From positions 7,553,473 to 7,617,472 of the forward strand of contig NC_033629.1 in NCBI RefSeq assembly GCF_001540865.1: a stretch of DNA of 64,000 bases. Reading direction: 5' to 3'. This document shows, piece after piece, positions 11,076-23,238 of this stretch; the first letter of the stretch is position 1; each line of letters starts with the position of its first letter. The notes beneath the pieces were generated by a model that did not search any database, was not told the DNA's origin, and saw only the letters and a program-made list of their open reading frames with translations. The translations under genes were made by a program, and so were the position numbers. Source of the DNA: Ananas comosus. Lineage: Eukaryota; Streptophyta; Magnoliopsida; Poales; Bromeliaceae.

Positions 11076-13540
11076 TGTCACGCCGCGACCAGCTACCATT
11101 TAGGTCCGCGCCCGCGGCGTTTCGAACAGACGCGAACGACAGGACCTCCCCCTGTCCGTCCAGGCTAACCAAAGATCGGCATAAGAATTCCCAGGAAGTC
11201 AATTCATAAATAACGATCCATAAGCACCGTGGTGCTATAAACAAGAGCAAGATACAAGTATAGAAACATATACAGTACATAGAGAGAAAGCACTATCTTA
11301 TTACAATTCATTGATTACTACATTTAGATTACATTCTTGTACATTCTTCCAAAATATAAATACAAAGCCAATCAACCTTCACCCTATACAAATCTCTCTC
11401 AAATACAAAAGGGTGACGGCTAATGCAAGAAAGATAGCTAATGAACTAGAACGCCGGGCCTTACCGCGTCCTCACGCTCACCGGGATACCCGAACTGGAA
11501 CTGTGGCTAAAATGGGGTGAAACTAAAAAACTTGTTCCTTAGTTCCCAGTGGGTTCGGCCCCGACTCCGCGATTCCCCAGCTAGGTCCAAGCGTCGGCAC
11601 CAGATAGCAATATACAATAGATAGATAGATAAAAAGTAAAGCTGTAACATGATGGAAAGTGAAGCTTACGTACTATGCCCAATCATAATATATGAATGCA
11701 GTGTACAAGGAAATGGATAAACGTAATCCCATTATATGTCAAAGGCAAGCTATTACACTCGGTTCAGTAACTCTGTCATTTACTTGTCCATTAATCTCAT
11801 GGCTTACCCAGGGTTCGCCTACAGCTCACTAAGCCCATCTCGACACGTAGGGAGAATCAACTCACACTACGACGAGCACCGTCTGGCGGGGCATATAGCA
11901 ATCCCCTGGGTGACAACATCCCGGAGCGCACTACTTGTGTGGCGGCTTCCATCACAAGACTTTAACAGACCGTGAAGCATGCATCAAATCCTCTAAAGCT
12001 CGAGGATACCTGCTCCTCTAGTGTCACAATCATCATATAGTCCATAGGTTTCATACGCTCGACTCATATGTATCATCTGTTCTTTGCTTACTATCAACTA
12101 AATGCCACTGTTCATTTTGTTTACTTATCAACTAGGATGCCAACCCTCGTTCATTATTCTCATGTTCATCTACTTATTAGGATTCACAAAACTCGACCCA
12201 ATCCTCACTAATCTCTAGATCCAATATCCAATGACATGCTACAATATCATCGAGAAGGATAAGGAAGGCAATGCAACAATCCTATAATAGCAATATACAA
12301 GATGCAAGGATAAGTATACTAAAGACATAGGAGGGCCGATTGCTTCGGGATGGGCACACCACCTGTTGGCGAGCCCGCGATCGTTAGAAAAGCTCGACGT
12401 TGCTCATTCCTGGACGCCGCTTTGAACTCCTCGGGGCAAAGCGACGCCCTCAGTACCCGATTCGTGCGATCTCCGCACTCGCTGTGTATTTCGGCCAAAC
12501 CGTTATCGCCGACGCGTCCAGAGACTAGCAATTAGGTTTTACGACCTATTAAATTACAATCAAACACCTTAAATGCCAACCCCAATCGCTGCCTAGAATT
12601 GCAACGTGAAGGAGATCCGCGCGTTTGGGCGTGCGAGCTTCGATTGTTGAGCTCGAACCTGTATGTGTCCTGAATAGGTTGCCATATCGATCCAATTTCT
12701 AAACCTTTGACATAAATCCAAACCTAACCAATCACCTTAAAGGTTGGAAGTTTACCCATCATACGATGCTTGAGGGGAGGGAGAGAAGAATGATATTTCT
12801 TCTTCTTCTTCTTAGTCTTCTCTTTCTCTCTTCATTCTATCTTTCTTTTCTTCTTCTCCTTCCTCTTCTTCATTCTCCTTCTCTTTCCTTTTTCTTTTCT
12901 TTGCTTAGAGAGAGAGAGACAAAGAGGGTCAAGAGAGAGAGAGAAACTGGCCAGCGGAGAGTGAAGAGAGAGAGGTCCCCCCACCTCTAATAAAGGCCAT
13001 TTTGCATTAAAAGCCCTTCAATTTTCACCCTAGTGCCACTACCCATTACTGGCCAGTTTCCGCGCGGAGGACCGGTTCTCCCCGACTTAGCGGACCGCGT
13101 CCCCGAAGGCTAGCCACTTCGAGCAGAGGATTTCCGCTGTTTTCGGGACCGGTCCTGCCTGAGGAGATCGCAGTCCCCGGGAAGACACCGGTCCTTTCCG
13201 AAGACGGTTGCCGAGAGCTGAATTCTCGCGGACTTAGCCAAATTCTGGCTAAGTCTTGCCAGGCCAAATGTTCGGGACCGCGCCCTGCCATCAGGACGGT
13301 CTTATCAGAAGACCTCCGCCCAACCCAGGCCGATGGAACCGTCCCTCCCTGCCTAGGGACGTCCCGAGAGATTTCTGCTCCAGTGCAGATTTTCGCACTG
13401 GTGCTCCGCGGGACCTTCTTTAATGCACTTATATGATTTTATAACCACCTTCGGACTTTTCGAAGCTATGCACACGCACAACTAGTCATTACTGGGTCGA
13501 AAGTCTAATCGCTCGAGTTTCGAAATTCACTTCCTTACAG
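11076..13540 (-). repeat. 5' LTR (element sense) of the reverse Ty3 element
   Basis: TGTCACGCCGCG..CTTCCTTACA. It is collinear with 3240-5731, including the ATAGATAG microsatellite near 11622, the CT-rich tract at about 12795-12905 and the ACCGGT cluster at about 13065-13375, where many cores have lost or gained single bases. The number of one-base indels between the two LTRs is striking. Confidence 0.85.
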
Positions 13541-15650
13541 CGATCCTCGCCGTTAGTGAACTTGCGCTCGGCCCTGTAGTAAATAAGGGGAGTGCGTGAG
13601 AACTAACTTCCTTAGTTCCCGTGGGATCGGCCGCCGATCCGCCGACATCTCCCCACTAGGTCCAAGTTTGGGCAGCAAGTAGAATAATCGATAGATTAGA
13701 TTAGATAGATATAGAAAGCCGGTAAAGACATGAAGTAAAACTACTCTAATATGCCCAATTCTAATATATGAATGCAAATGTACAAGAAATAGAGTAAACG
13801 TAACTACCTGTTATCATGTCCAAGCGTGTGAAGCTATTACCTCAATTCATTAAACCTCATTATTGTTCATTAATCTCAGGGCTTACCAAAGGCTCGCTAC
13901 AGCTCACTAGCCATCTCGAAGGTAGGGGGATCAACTCGCACTACGTAACCGAGACGCGTCTGCGCGGGCCAAAATATGGCAGATTCCTTGGCGACCCAAA
14001 AATAGGCGATCCCACTGACAACATCGTGAGGCGCACTACTGGTGTGGGGTTCCATCCAAATTTTAAAACAGACGTGGAGCCATGATCCAAAATCCTCAAT
14101 CTCAGAATACCCTATCTCTCTAGGTGTTACAATCATCATTAGTCATAAGGTTTCATAATACACTACGAACTCACATATGTCACTCTGTTATTTTGTTTAC
14201 TATCAACTAGGATGCATCCTTCTTTACAAGTTTCCAATGCAATAGCCAATACATTACTAAAATTTCCATCCACACGTCTATCATCTCATTATAGGTTCCA
14301 CATAACATATATAAACCTCAAGCATGCTAATATAAGTACTAGGCCAAATACATTATTCTACCAAAGAACATGCAAGGTATAGGACCAAACCATCATTTAT
14401 CACCCTATAATGCAAGATGTCAATATGCAATTTGATCAATATAAAACTTAGACATAAAAGGGAGCCCGATTGCTTCGGGATGGACACCACCCACCTTTTA
14501 TAGCGTTCCGATTGCTCGTTGTCACTCGGAATCGGCCTCCTGCGGCGCATGCCGCACGGCTCGACCCAACTCACGCGCGACTGCCAAATGTCCTCCTATC
14601 CGCGATCCGTCTGTTCTGGAGTTTATTCCCCGACACCATGATGCTACGATTCCATTTCCATGATTTTTGGAAGCTTCCGCCGCGAGCTGCGGTAATCTGT
14701 ACCAAAATCGGCTTCTTCTTCGATATCTTTGTAACGGCTCGACGGATTGCCAAACCGTCGCTTCCAACACGTTCAGCGACCTATCAATTAGGTTTACATA
14801 CAACCAATTTAGATCAAACCCATCTATTTGCAAAAATAGCATTTTGAGCCCTAGATTTGCTACTATGGAAAAATCCACCATTAAAGCTTAGGATTCAAGC
14901 ATCAAACCTTTAAGTAGTATGCTAGAGTACCTCTAAACCCATTCTTGGAGTTCAAAACCCAAACTATAGAAAGCTACCATTGTTGAGCATCAAAAGCTTA
15001 CCTTAGAGCTTGCTCCAATGGCCTAAAGATGAAGAAGAAGAAGATGAAGCCCACTTCTTCAAGCTTTCTCCTCCATCTCCACCTTCTTGCTCCACTTCTT
15101 AGAGAGAGAAAGAGAGAGTTTTAGAGAGAGAGAGAGGGGCTACGGTTGAGGGAAATGAGAAAGGGAGAGAGCCATCCCCTCTCTTTGTCTCTAAGTCATG
15201 TAACAAATACAATAAGCCCCCTCAACTCTTAGCCTCTCAAATAGCCCAAAATGGGCATTTTTGCGCTCGGGGACCAGTCCTTGCGGTGAGAGACCGGTCC
15301 CCGAAGGACCAGAATTTCAGCATTTTTAGGACTTAGCCAAATTTCAACCTTTTTCACCGTTTCTTCTCCGTTTTCGCCCGTTTTCGCTCGTTTGACCTCC
15401 GATTCGTTTCAAATCGAACCGAGACTCTTCAAACATGTTTTTGAGCATGTTTTCATCATCTTTTCATCCACGCTAATGCCGGATTTAGCTCACGGCCCAA
15501 CATGGCCTTTCGGCTCCGTTTTAGCGCCTACGCACACCGAAACGCCCGAATGCTTCCGGGCCTCACCGAATTTCACCGGAACCTTTCAAATGGTCTTCCA
15601 ACCAAATGTACACCGTAACTTCATGATTTTAGAAGTCCGATACCTTACAG
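13541..15650 (-). mobile_element. Truncated reverse Ty3 LTR
   Basis: It begins abruptly at 'gcgatcctcgccg', which corresponds to an internal position (near 3698) of the LTR at 3240. It runs through a GA-rich tract (minus-strand CT) near 15030-15140 and a single ACCGGT pair at about 15270-15305, and ends 'gataccttaca' at 15650. The part after about 14200 belongs to a different LTR subfamily from the element to the left; its 'accgtaacttcatgatttt' terminus is shared with LTR ends at 18611 and 60478. It therefore lacks its inner (U5) end. Confidence 0.7.
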
Positions 15651-16437
15651 TATAGGACCAAATCATCATTTATCACCCTATAATGCAAAATGTCAATATG
15701 CAATTTGATCAATATAAACTTAGACATAAAAGGGAGTCCGGTTGCTTCGGGATGAACACCACCCACCTTTTATAGCGTTCCGATTGCTCGTCGTCACTCG
15801 CAATCGGCCTCCTACGGCGCACGTGATCCGGTTCGGGCCAAACTCTTGCGCGACCACCCAAACGGCCACCAATCCGTAATCCGTCTGTTCTGGAGTTTAT
15901 TCCCCAACACCACGATGCTACGATTCCATTTTCATGATTTTTGGAAGCTTTCCCCGCGAGCTGCGGCAATCTGTACCAAAATCGGCCTCTTCTTCGATAT
16001 CTTTGTAACGGCTCGACGGATTGCCAAACCGTCGCTTCCAATGCGTTCAATGACCTATCAATTAGGTTTATATACAACCAATTTAGATCAAACCCATCTA
16101 TTTATAAAAAACCCCATTTTGAAGCCCTATATACCATTGATGCTAAATACTCCAAATCGGTTCAAGATTTAGGTACTAGTTATCTCATTAGCATCCTAGG
16201 ATTCCAAAAATACCATTTCTAGAGATCAAAACCCATGATCTACCAAGAAATCCAATTCAAGCCCTAGGTTTACAACTAGGCAATAAACCACCATTAGAGC
16301 TTTGGATTTAAGCATAATCCATCTAATTAGCATCTAGGAAAGCTACTAAATCCATTTCTAAAGCATTAGGATCAAACTCTAGAAATCTACCATGAGAGGG
16401 TATCAAGCTTACCTCTCTAGGTTTGCTCCAAGGGTGA
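15651..16437 (-). mobile_element. Second truncated copy of the same reverse LTR
   Basis: 'tataggaccaaatcatcatt' repeats the sequence at about 14378 and the two copies stay collinear for several hundred bases (offset about 1273 bp). It starts immediately after the TTACAG end of the previous copy and runs into the assembly gap. Confidence 0.75.
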
Positions 16438-17109
16438 NNNNNNNNNNNNNNNNNNNNNNNNNNNNNNNNNNNNNNNNNNNNNNNNNNNNNNNNNNNNNNN
16501 NNNNNNNNNNNNNNNNNNNNNNNNNNNNNNNNNNNNNNNNNNNNNNNNNNNNNNNNNNNNNNNNNNNNNNNNNNNNNNNNNNNNNNNNNNNNNNNNNNNN
16601 NNNNNNNNNNNNNNNNNNNNNNNNNNNNNNNNNNNNNNNNNNNNNNNNNNNNNNNNNNNNNNNNNNNNNNNNNNNNNNNNNNNNNNNNNNNNNNNNNNNN
16701 NNNNNNNNNNNNNNNNNNNNNNNNNNNNNNNNNNNNNNNNNNNNNNNNNNNNNNNNNNNNNNNNNNNNNNNNNNNNNNNNNNNNNNNNNNNNNNNNNNNN
16801 NNNNNNNNNNNNNNNNNNNNNNNNNNNNNNNNNNNNNNNNNNNNNNNNNNNNNNNNNNNNNNNNNNNNNNNNNNNNNNNNNNNNNNNNNNNNNNNNNNNN
16901 NNNNNNNNNNNNNNNNNNNNNNNNNNNNNNNNNNNNNNNNNNNNNNNNNNNNNNNNNNNNNNNNNNNNNNNNNNNNNNNNNNNNNNNNNNNNNNNNNNNN
17001 NNNNNNNNNNNNNNNNNNNNNNNNNNNNNNNNNNNNNNNNNNNNNNNNNNNNNNNNNNNNNNNNNNNNNNNNNNNNNNNNNNNNNNNNNNNNNNNNNNNN
17101 NNNNNNNNN
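16438..17109. other. Assembly gap (672 N)
   Basis: Unresolved bases. Apparent open frames across it are artefacts of the Ns. Confidence 1.
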
Positions 17110-17740
17110 AAACCCAACAACGCTCTCTACGTAACAACTCCTCAAAAATACGTTAAAACGTGAGTACACTCACATATCTTCTCTCTCTACCCAGAAAAGA
17201 GAGAAGGGAGAGTGGGATTTTGAGAGGGAGAGAGAGAGATCTTTCTTTTCTTTCTCTTCTTCTTTCTCCTCTTCTCTTCTTTCCTCTTCTTCTTCTCCCT
17301 CCTCTTCTTCTCTTCGTAGTAGTGGTAGTAGTAGAAGAAGAAGGAGAGTGGGAACCTCGTTTGGATCTCACCATTCGAACTATGGGAGAGTACCATCTAA
17401 AGATCTCAAACTAGGATTACGAAATCTTTACCCAAATCATCGGAAGGATCTATGATTAATCTACCTAATACGAATTTAGGTTTCGAGATTACCACCAAAT
17501 AACGGATCAACATTTGGATCCCGAACTTAACCTAAAGAACTATCTAGTACCCAAAACTAGAGATGTTCACCACAAAAACCTCAGGATCCTACGATCATTT
17601 TATTTAATAATGGATTTAGAACCTAACTAAACCCCTTAAATCGTAGTTACCGTAGATCCCGAAGTTTTACCCCAAAAACATTTATCAACCCAAACTAGAG
17701 ATAATTGGGAGATATTTGGATTAACTATCCACAGGCTTGC
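17110..17740. other. LTR-like sequence with CT/GA-rich tract
   Basis: Sequence typical of the noncoding LTR interiors seen elsewhere: GA/CT microsatellite-like tracts at about 17180-17350, then AT-rich DNA with 'aaaccta..' phrases. It is probably the continuation of the reverse LTR that ends at 18611. No coding sequence is credible. Confidence 0.5.
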
Positions 17741-18060
17741 GCACCCTTCGCTGCCAAGTAGCTAAGCAGCTTGCCCTCGCTGCAAGGCCGACTTTGTTCA
17801 CAGGCACCCAAGCATAACTGGGTTCCTCGGCTCCGCCGAAGGTATTTATCACTCTAGCCTAAGGCTCGTAGCATTGCTTCTTGGCTTCTGGAAATTATTG
17901 GCCTAGTGCCTATCCTCCAGCAAGCCATCAGCGCGTACCAAACCCAGCTCGGCTCGCCGCACGCGGCGCCCTCCGGCTAACGCTCACTGCTGCTCGTTAG
18001 CCTTGCGCTATTTTCCACCCACCACAGGTAGGGCTTTGTTGGCCCGAGGGAAAATACAGA
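17741..18060. other. GC-rich insertion-like patch of unknown origin
   Basis: About 320 bp, clearly richer in G+C than the flanks and unlike any other part of the window. It carries short inverted repeats, the clearest being GGCTAACG at 17975-17982 with CGTTAGCC at 17995-18002. I see no ORF of note, no tRNA fold and no clear target duplication. Confidence 0.4.
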
Positions 18061-18611
18061 TTCAAAATATAACTAGTTTAACGTATAACTGTAGAACGTA
18101 ATATCCCACTATTTACTACCAAACCAGGATATGGAACGTACAAGAAACCATCTTATTACATAAACCGAATCATAAATATAGATCGTACGAAATGGGCATT
18201 TTCGCGCTCGGGGACCGGTCCTTGCGATGAGAGACCGGTCCCTGCGAGACCGGTCCTTGGCTGAGAGACCGGTCCCCGAAGGTCCAGAACTCAGCCTCAA
18301 GGACTTAGCCAAATTTTCAGCATTTTCGCCCGTTTTCGTCCGTTTTCGCTCGTTTGACATCCGATTCATCTCAAATCGAACCGAGATTCTCCAAACATGT
18401 TTCCAAACATGTTTTCATCATCTTTCCATCCTCGCTAATGCCGGATTTAGCTCACGGCCCACTTAGCTTTCCGGGTTCTCTTTTCGCGCCTATGCGTACC
18501 GAAACGCCCGATTGTCCCAGAACTTCACCAAACTTCACTGGGACCATTCAAACAGCTCTCCAGCCAAATGTACACCGTAACTTCATGATTTTAGAAGTCC
18601 AGTACCTTACA
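18061..18611 (-). mobile_element. Outer end of a reverse Ty3 LTR
   Basis: Contains two ACCGGT pairs at about 18210-18285, the 'cgtttgacatccgattcat' block and the shared terminus 'accgtaacttcatgatttt..ccagtaccttaca'. It matches the ends at 15650 and 60478. It faces the plus-strand LTR at 18646 head to head across 34 bp. Confidence 0.75.
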
Positions 18612-18645
18612 GATTTACCGTTGTACGTCTTGTTGAGATATCTAC

Positions 18646-21085
18646 TGTAAGGAAGTGAATTCTCGAAATCCGAGGATTTGACTTCGTTTAGAATCGACTA
18701 ATTGTTGAGGGAATAAGCTTCGGAAAGTCCGAAGCTGATTATAATGCATAAAGTGCATTAAGGAAAGGTCCGCGAGAGCAGCAGTGTAAAATCTGCACTG
18801 GAGCATAATTGCTCTCGGGGACCGGTCCCTGGCAGGGAGGGACCGATCCTATCAGGCTGGGCTTGCGGGGATCCTTGATGCAACCGGTCCCTGGCAGGGA
18901 AGGACCGGTCCCCGAATGTTAACCCAGCGAGAATAGCCGAAATTTGGCTAAGTCCCGAAAATCTAACTCTCGGGAACCGGTCTCTCGGACAAGGACCGGT
19001 CTCCCGGGGACCGGTCTCCCAGGAACCGGTCTCTCAGGCAGGGACCGGTTCCCGAACGCGAAACTCCCTCTGCCCGAGATGGAAGGCTCTCGGGGACCGG
19101 TCTTCCCGAGCTGGGACCGGTCCCTTGCTGCGAAATCAGCCCAGTGAAGGCTGTTTAATAGATGGAAAGTTGAGGGGCCTATTTGTAAAATGGCCTATAT
19201 GAGAGGTGGGGGACCTCTCTCTCTCTCCCATTTGTTTCATTTGCTCTCTCTCTCTCTCTAGAACGAAAGGAAAAGAAGAAGAGAAAGAGAAGACGGGAAA
19301 GAAAGGAAAAGAAGAGAAAAATGAAGGAGAAGACCAAGAAGAAGAAGAAGATCATCTTCTTCCCTCTCTTCTTCAAGCTAGAGCAAGCTTGGAGCTTGGT
19401 ATTGAGGTAAGCTCCGAACCCATCCATGGTTGATTTCTTGAGATTGGGTTTTATTGCTTAGAGGTGGTTCGAATGGAACCTAGAGGAGATAAATAGATGG
19501 TTCTAGCAGCGGATTCGAAGCTCGAACCATAGATTTCTCCCTCTTTGCCATTCTAGGGCACATTTTGGGATTTTTGGAAATGTAAGGTCTTGATCTATTT
19601 CGATGGGTTGTGAACCTAATTGCTAGGTCTCGGAACGTGTCGGCGAAGACGGTTCGTCGATACGACGAGCGGGTGCGAAGATATCGCCGAATCAAGCGCT
19701 TAAGGGTTCGAATCGACCCGAAGAGTCGAAGCGTCGACCAAGGACTATGAAGTCGAGTTTTCTACCATCGCGGCACTACCAAGAGGTGGGTGGTGACCAT
19801 CCCGACGCAACTGGGCTCCCTTTTATGTCTTAGTATTTTGAGACCTTGCATCTTGTGTTCACATGCATTGTAGGATAATTGTGCATTGCCTTTCCTTATG
19901 CTTTCCTAGCTGATATCATATTATGTATTAGTTGCTGGATATAGTGGATTGATGAGGATTGGGTCGAGACTTGTAATCCTATAGTGCAGCGATGAAAGAA
20001 TGACGCAATGGTTGAAACAAAGAACGAGTGGCATATGTGAGTCGTAGCGTATATGAAACCCATTGACTTATGGTGATAGTAACCCTAGAGGATAGGGTAT
20101 TCTCGAGATGAGAGAATTTGATCATACTCACTGTCTGTTCCCGACTTGTGATGGTCGCTCCACACAAGTAGTGCGCTCCAGAGTTGGTCATGTGGGATAG
20201 CCTATTTGGGGTCCCGTGGGATAGGGATGGCCTATTTGGGGTCCCGAGGGATGGCCTATGTGGGGTCCCGCAGACGGTCTCGGATTTGTAGTTTGAGTCT
20301 AGTCTCCCTATGCGTCGAGATAGCTATGTGGGTAGTAGGCGAATCCTTTAGTGAGCCACGAGATCAATGAACAAGTAAATAGCCTTACTTTTTGGACATA
20401 TGACGAGCTAGTTGATTACCTATTTCATTGTGCATGCATTCTTCATATACCTGATTCGGGCACAGTAGTGTAGCTTTACTATTTTGTCTTCATAGCTTTC
20501 CATATCTATCTATCTGTTTATCTACTTGTGCCCACTTGGACCTAGTGGGGAGACCGGCAGAGTCGGCGGCCGAACCTACTGCGAACTATGGAAGATAGTT
20601 CTCACCCCACTCTTTACAGGTTTGAGTTCGAGTGTCCCCGGCGAGCGCGAGGATCGTGGCAAGGGCATGGCGCCCTAGTGGTATATGCACATAGCTAGCC
20701 TTACTTCCTTTTGCATTAACCGTCACCCTTTGTATTTGAGAGTAGATGATGCATAGGTGTGAGGTTATTTTTGGAAGATGTAAAAGCATGTTATATTTAT
20801 GTTCATGTTTTGAAAGTAAATCGAAGTACTAAGGAGATTAAATGAATGTAATAGATAGAACTTTCTCTCTTTATTTACTTGTATGTCTCGTACTTGTATC
20901 TTACTCTTATTGTTAGCACTGGTGGTGCGCCTTGTGATCGTGTATGTATGAATTAATTTTTGGGTAAATTCTTATACATGATCAGTTTGCTTAGCCTTGG
21001 GCGGACAGGGGGGGGTCCTGTCAGTTCGGCGTCTGTTCGACGCGCCCGGACCGGACCAAATTGGTAGCAGTCTCGGGGCGTGACA
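18646..21085 (+). repeat. 5' LTR of element A
   Basis: TGTAAGGAAGTGAATT..GGGGCGTGACA, 2440 bp. From the left: ACCGGT palindrome cluster at about 18815-19130, GA-rich tract at about 19260-19360, long AT-balanced interior, and a U5 end shared with the LTR ending at 49897. It is collinear with the complement of 3240-5731. Confidence 0.9.
18815..19130. repeat. ACCGGT palindrome cluster in LTR of element A
   Basis: At least nine ACCGGT cores with GGG/CCC or GAG/CTC arms, many at 19-21 bp spacing and some at 15 bp. The cluster occupies the first 500 bp of the LTR, where U3 enhancers are expected. Confidence 0.85.
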
Positions 21086-21092
21086 GATAAAG

Positions 21093-21104
21093 TGGTATCA
21101 GAGT
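21093..21104 (+). other. Primer-binding site of element A
   Basis: TGGTATCAGAGT, seven bases past the LTR end. It fits a tRNA-iMet-type primer with one change at the last base. Confidence 0.8.
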
Positions 21105-21454
21105 AGTTAAGAGCAAGTAAAGAGAGAGTCTAGGATGACCTAGGAGACCCCAGGTTGGTAAACCCTAAAATTATAGGGGCGTGAGTGAACGCGAACCCAT
21201 GACGGTGGCGGAGGTTGATCTATTGGGTCGGAGTTGATGTTTTGTCTCTAGCTGTGAATAGAGACGGATCCAAGTGACACTAGTTTCTTGGCTCGTAGAG
21301 GTTGAGTCGGCGGTCGACGACGCGACGCTAAGAGTCCAGAACTAGAACACTTGTGTGCTTCCGCCCGATTTCATTGTCGAGTCGGTTAATTTTGTGAACG
21401 TTAAGAAGTTCTTGGATTAAGATAACTAACCGAGTTGTTGCTTTTCAGGAGTAA

Positions 21455-22492
21455 ATGTCCCCAAGACGTTACGTACGTAGGTCTGTTCCGATACCGCCTT
21501 CTGCGGTGCCCGAGCAGCCAAGATCGGAGGAAGTGCAGGAACTGCGGGAGCAGGTAGCTGCGATGTTGGGCGCCATGCGGTGCCAGGAGGCTCGGTTCGA
21601 GCAGCTCCAGGGATTCGTGGAGCAGCAAGCGGCGGCGGCGGCCGCGACAGCGACGGAGGGCCGCGATCCACCCGCACCTTCGGCGCGCGCTCCGGTAGCG
21701 GCTGAGGGTGAAGGCATATCGGCGGTTCCTGTGGCTGCCTGTCCCCCGCCGGCAAGTGCACCTCCGACAGCTTCGGGTTCAGCAATACTTGATACGACGG
21801 CCGAGGAAGTGGAGCGGGAGCGTGCGCTGACGGCTCTAATGAAATTCATGAAATTTAAACCACCAACCTTTGAGGAGGGGAAAGTGGAGCCGTCGATGGT
21901 GGAGTCTTGGATTGACTCTATGGAGACCCTCTTCGAGAACCTATATACCTCGGAGAAGGACAAGGTACCCCTCGCCACCCATTGCCTCGATAAGGCGGCG
22001 AAGGTGTGGTGGAAGCGGTTGAAGCGAGATCGGCCCTCTGACCTTCCACCAATGCTCTGGGAGGAGTTTAAGAGGGCAATGTTCGGAAATTACTTCCCCG
22101 ACACCGAGAAGCGGAAGTTGAAGGAGAAGTTTCGCAAATTGAGACAGGGAGATCGTTCGGTGGCGGACTATGAGCAGGAGTTCTCCCATATTATAGATTG
22201 TATCCCAGACGTGGTTAAAAATGACGGGGACAGGGCCGAATGGTTCTTGCGGGGACTTCGGCCGTGGATATATCGGGCGGTGCAGTTGTTCAAGCTCACG
22301 ACTTTCGCCGAAGTTTTTGATAGAGCGTTATGGGCAGAGCATGGAGATGCCCACGTGCGGGAGGAACGTGAGTTGTTGGCTGGATCCCAAGACAAGGGGA
22401 GGAAGCGATCGGGCGGTGGTTCGGGGGGACAATCTAGTTCCAGGAGGCCCCCGAAGTATTCGCGATCGCAGTTGTGGGGCCGTGGGCCGTAG
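21455..22492 (+). pseudogene. Gag of element A (capsid)
   Basis: The start ATG follows a pyrimidine tract and CAG (ttgcttttcagg). Residues 1-110 are Ala/Pro/Glu-rich with a possible coiled coil (RSEEVQELREQVAAML). Residues about 130-260 form the retrotransposon gag capsid domain with WIDSMETLFE and the WW motif VWWKRLKRD, ending in YEQEFSHIIDCIPD. A TAG at 22490-22492 interrupts the frame just before a CCHC-type zinc knuckle (CIICGG..H..C), whose second copy is further broken by a stop near 22564. If intact it would assemble virus-like particles in the cytoplasm. Confidence 0.85.
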
Positions 22493-23233
22493 CAATGCAT
22501 TATCTGTGGAGGTTGGGGTCATCGAGCGCCGCAGTGTAGGCAACGTCAAGGTAAATGCTACGACTGAGGGCAGGAAGGGCATATAAGCAGCGACTGTCCA
22601 GCGAGGGCCTCGTCTACCCCGTCAGCCGCGTCGACTCCGACACCCCCGCCTCATCATGGAGGGGCTCCATATGTTCCCGTATCCGCGGGACGCGTGTTGA
22701 TGCCGCGTCAGTCGGAGGTGACTCGATCAGCGCCGAGCGGACGGGTATTTGCCGCCCAGGCCCAAGCCGAGGAGTCTATCCAAGCCGAGGAGCCTAACGT
22801 TGTGGCAGGTATGGTTTTAATTAACGGAGTTCGCTCCAGGGCTATGTTTGATACAGGTGCCACGCATTCGTTCATTAGTAGAGCATTTGCACGCATGCAT
22901 GACATACTCATAGAAGCAAGTGGCAAGTGGCGAGTTGAAGGCCCTGAGTCGTCATTCAATACCTATACGGAGTGCTCGTCGTGCCCAATACAAGTAGGCG
23001 ACTGGATAATGCCCATCCGGATATTGGAACTCAATAAACTGGAGGCGTATAATGTCATTTTGGGCATGGACTGGCTCTCGAAGTATTACGCCATGATCGA
23101 TTGTAAGAATAAATTGATCACCTTTCGGGAGCCAGGACAGAAGGAGTTCACTTATCGAGCTTGTCGAAGCTCTTGCTTCATCGCGACGGTATCAGCGACA
23201 AGAGCTAGAAAGTTGGTCAACGGGGCTGCGTAG
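22493..23233 (+). pseudogene. Zinc knuckle and aspartic protease region of element A
   Basis: The zinc-knuckle remnant spans about 22497-22600. The retropepsin-like domain follows, with active-site motif FDTGATHSF near 22848-22875 and the typical later strand VILGMDWLSKY near 23056-23090. In the related element at 51540-51830 the same block is in one frame with gag and RT. Here a stop in the zinc knuckle and a one-base loss near 23231 separate it from its neighbours. The family role is polyprotein cleavage. Confidence 0.8.
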
Positions 23234-23238
23234 CATTT

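Larger units (their letters stand above)
3240..13540 (-). mobile_element. Ty3/gypsy chromovirus (Tekay/Del-like), reverse orientation, decayed
   Basis: Two reverse LTRs (3240-5731 and 11076-13540) both start TGTCACGCC and end CTTCCTTACA or CTTTCCTTACA. They flank a 5.3-kb interior whose minus strand holds gag, protease, RT, RNase H, integrase and chromodomain remnants in that order. The primer-binding site lies beside the 11076 LTR, confirming minus orientation. LTR lengths of 2492 and 2465 bp suit the large-LTR chromodomain lineage. The flanks (tggcg on the left, gcgat on the right) do not form a target duplication. The right half, from about 5.9 kb onward, carries very many one-base indels relative to the other copies. 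Confidence 0.85.

Noticed and set aside
16323..17169. Open frames spanning the N run
   Set aside because: Ns translate to unknown residues and hide stops; the real flanking codons are few and LTR-like.
3240..21085. Element D 5' LTR and element A 5' LTR as the two ends of one element
   Set aside because: They are in opposite orientation and each has its own adjacent primer-binding site.
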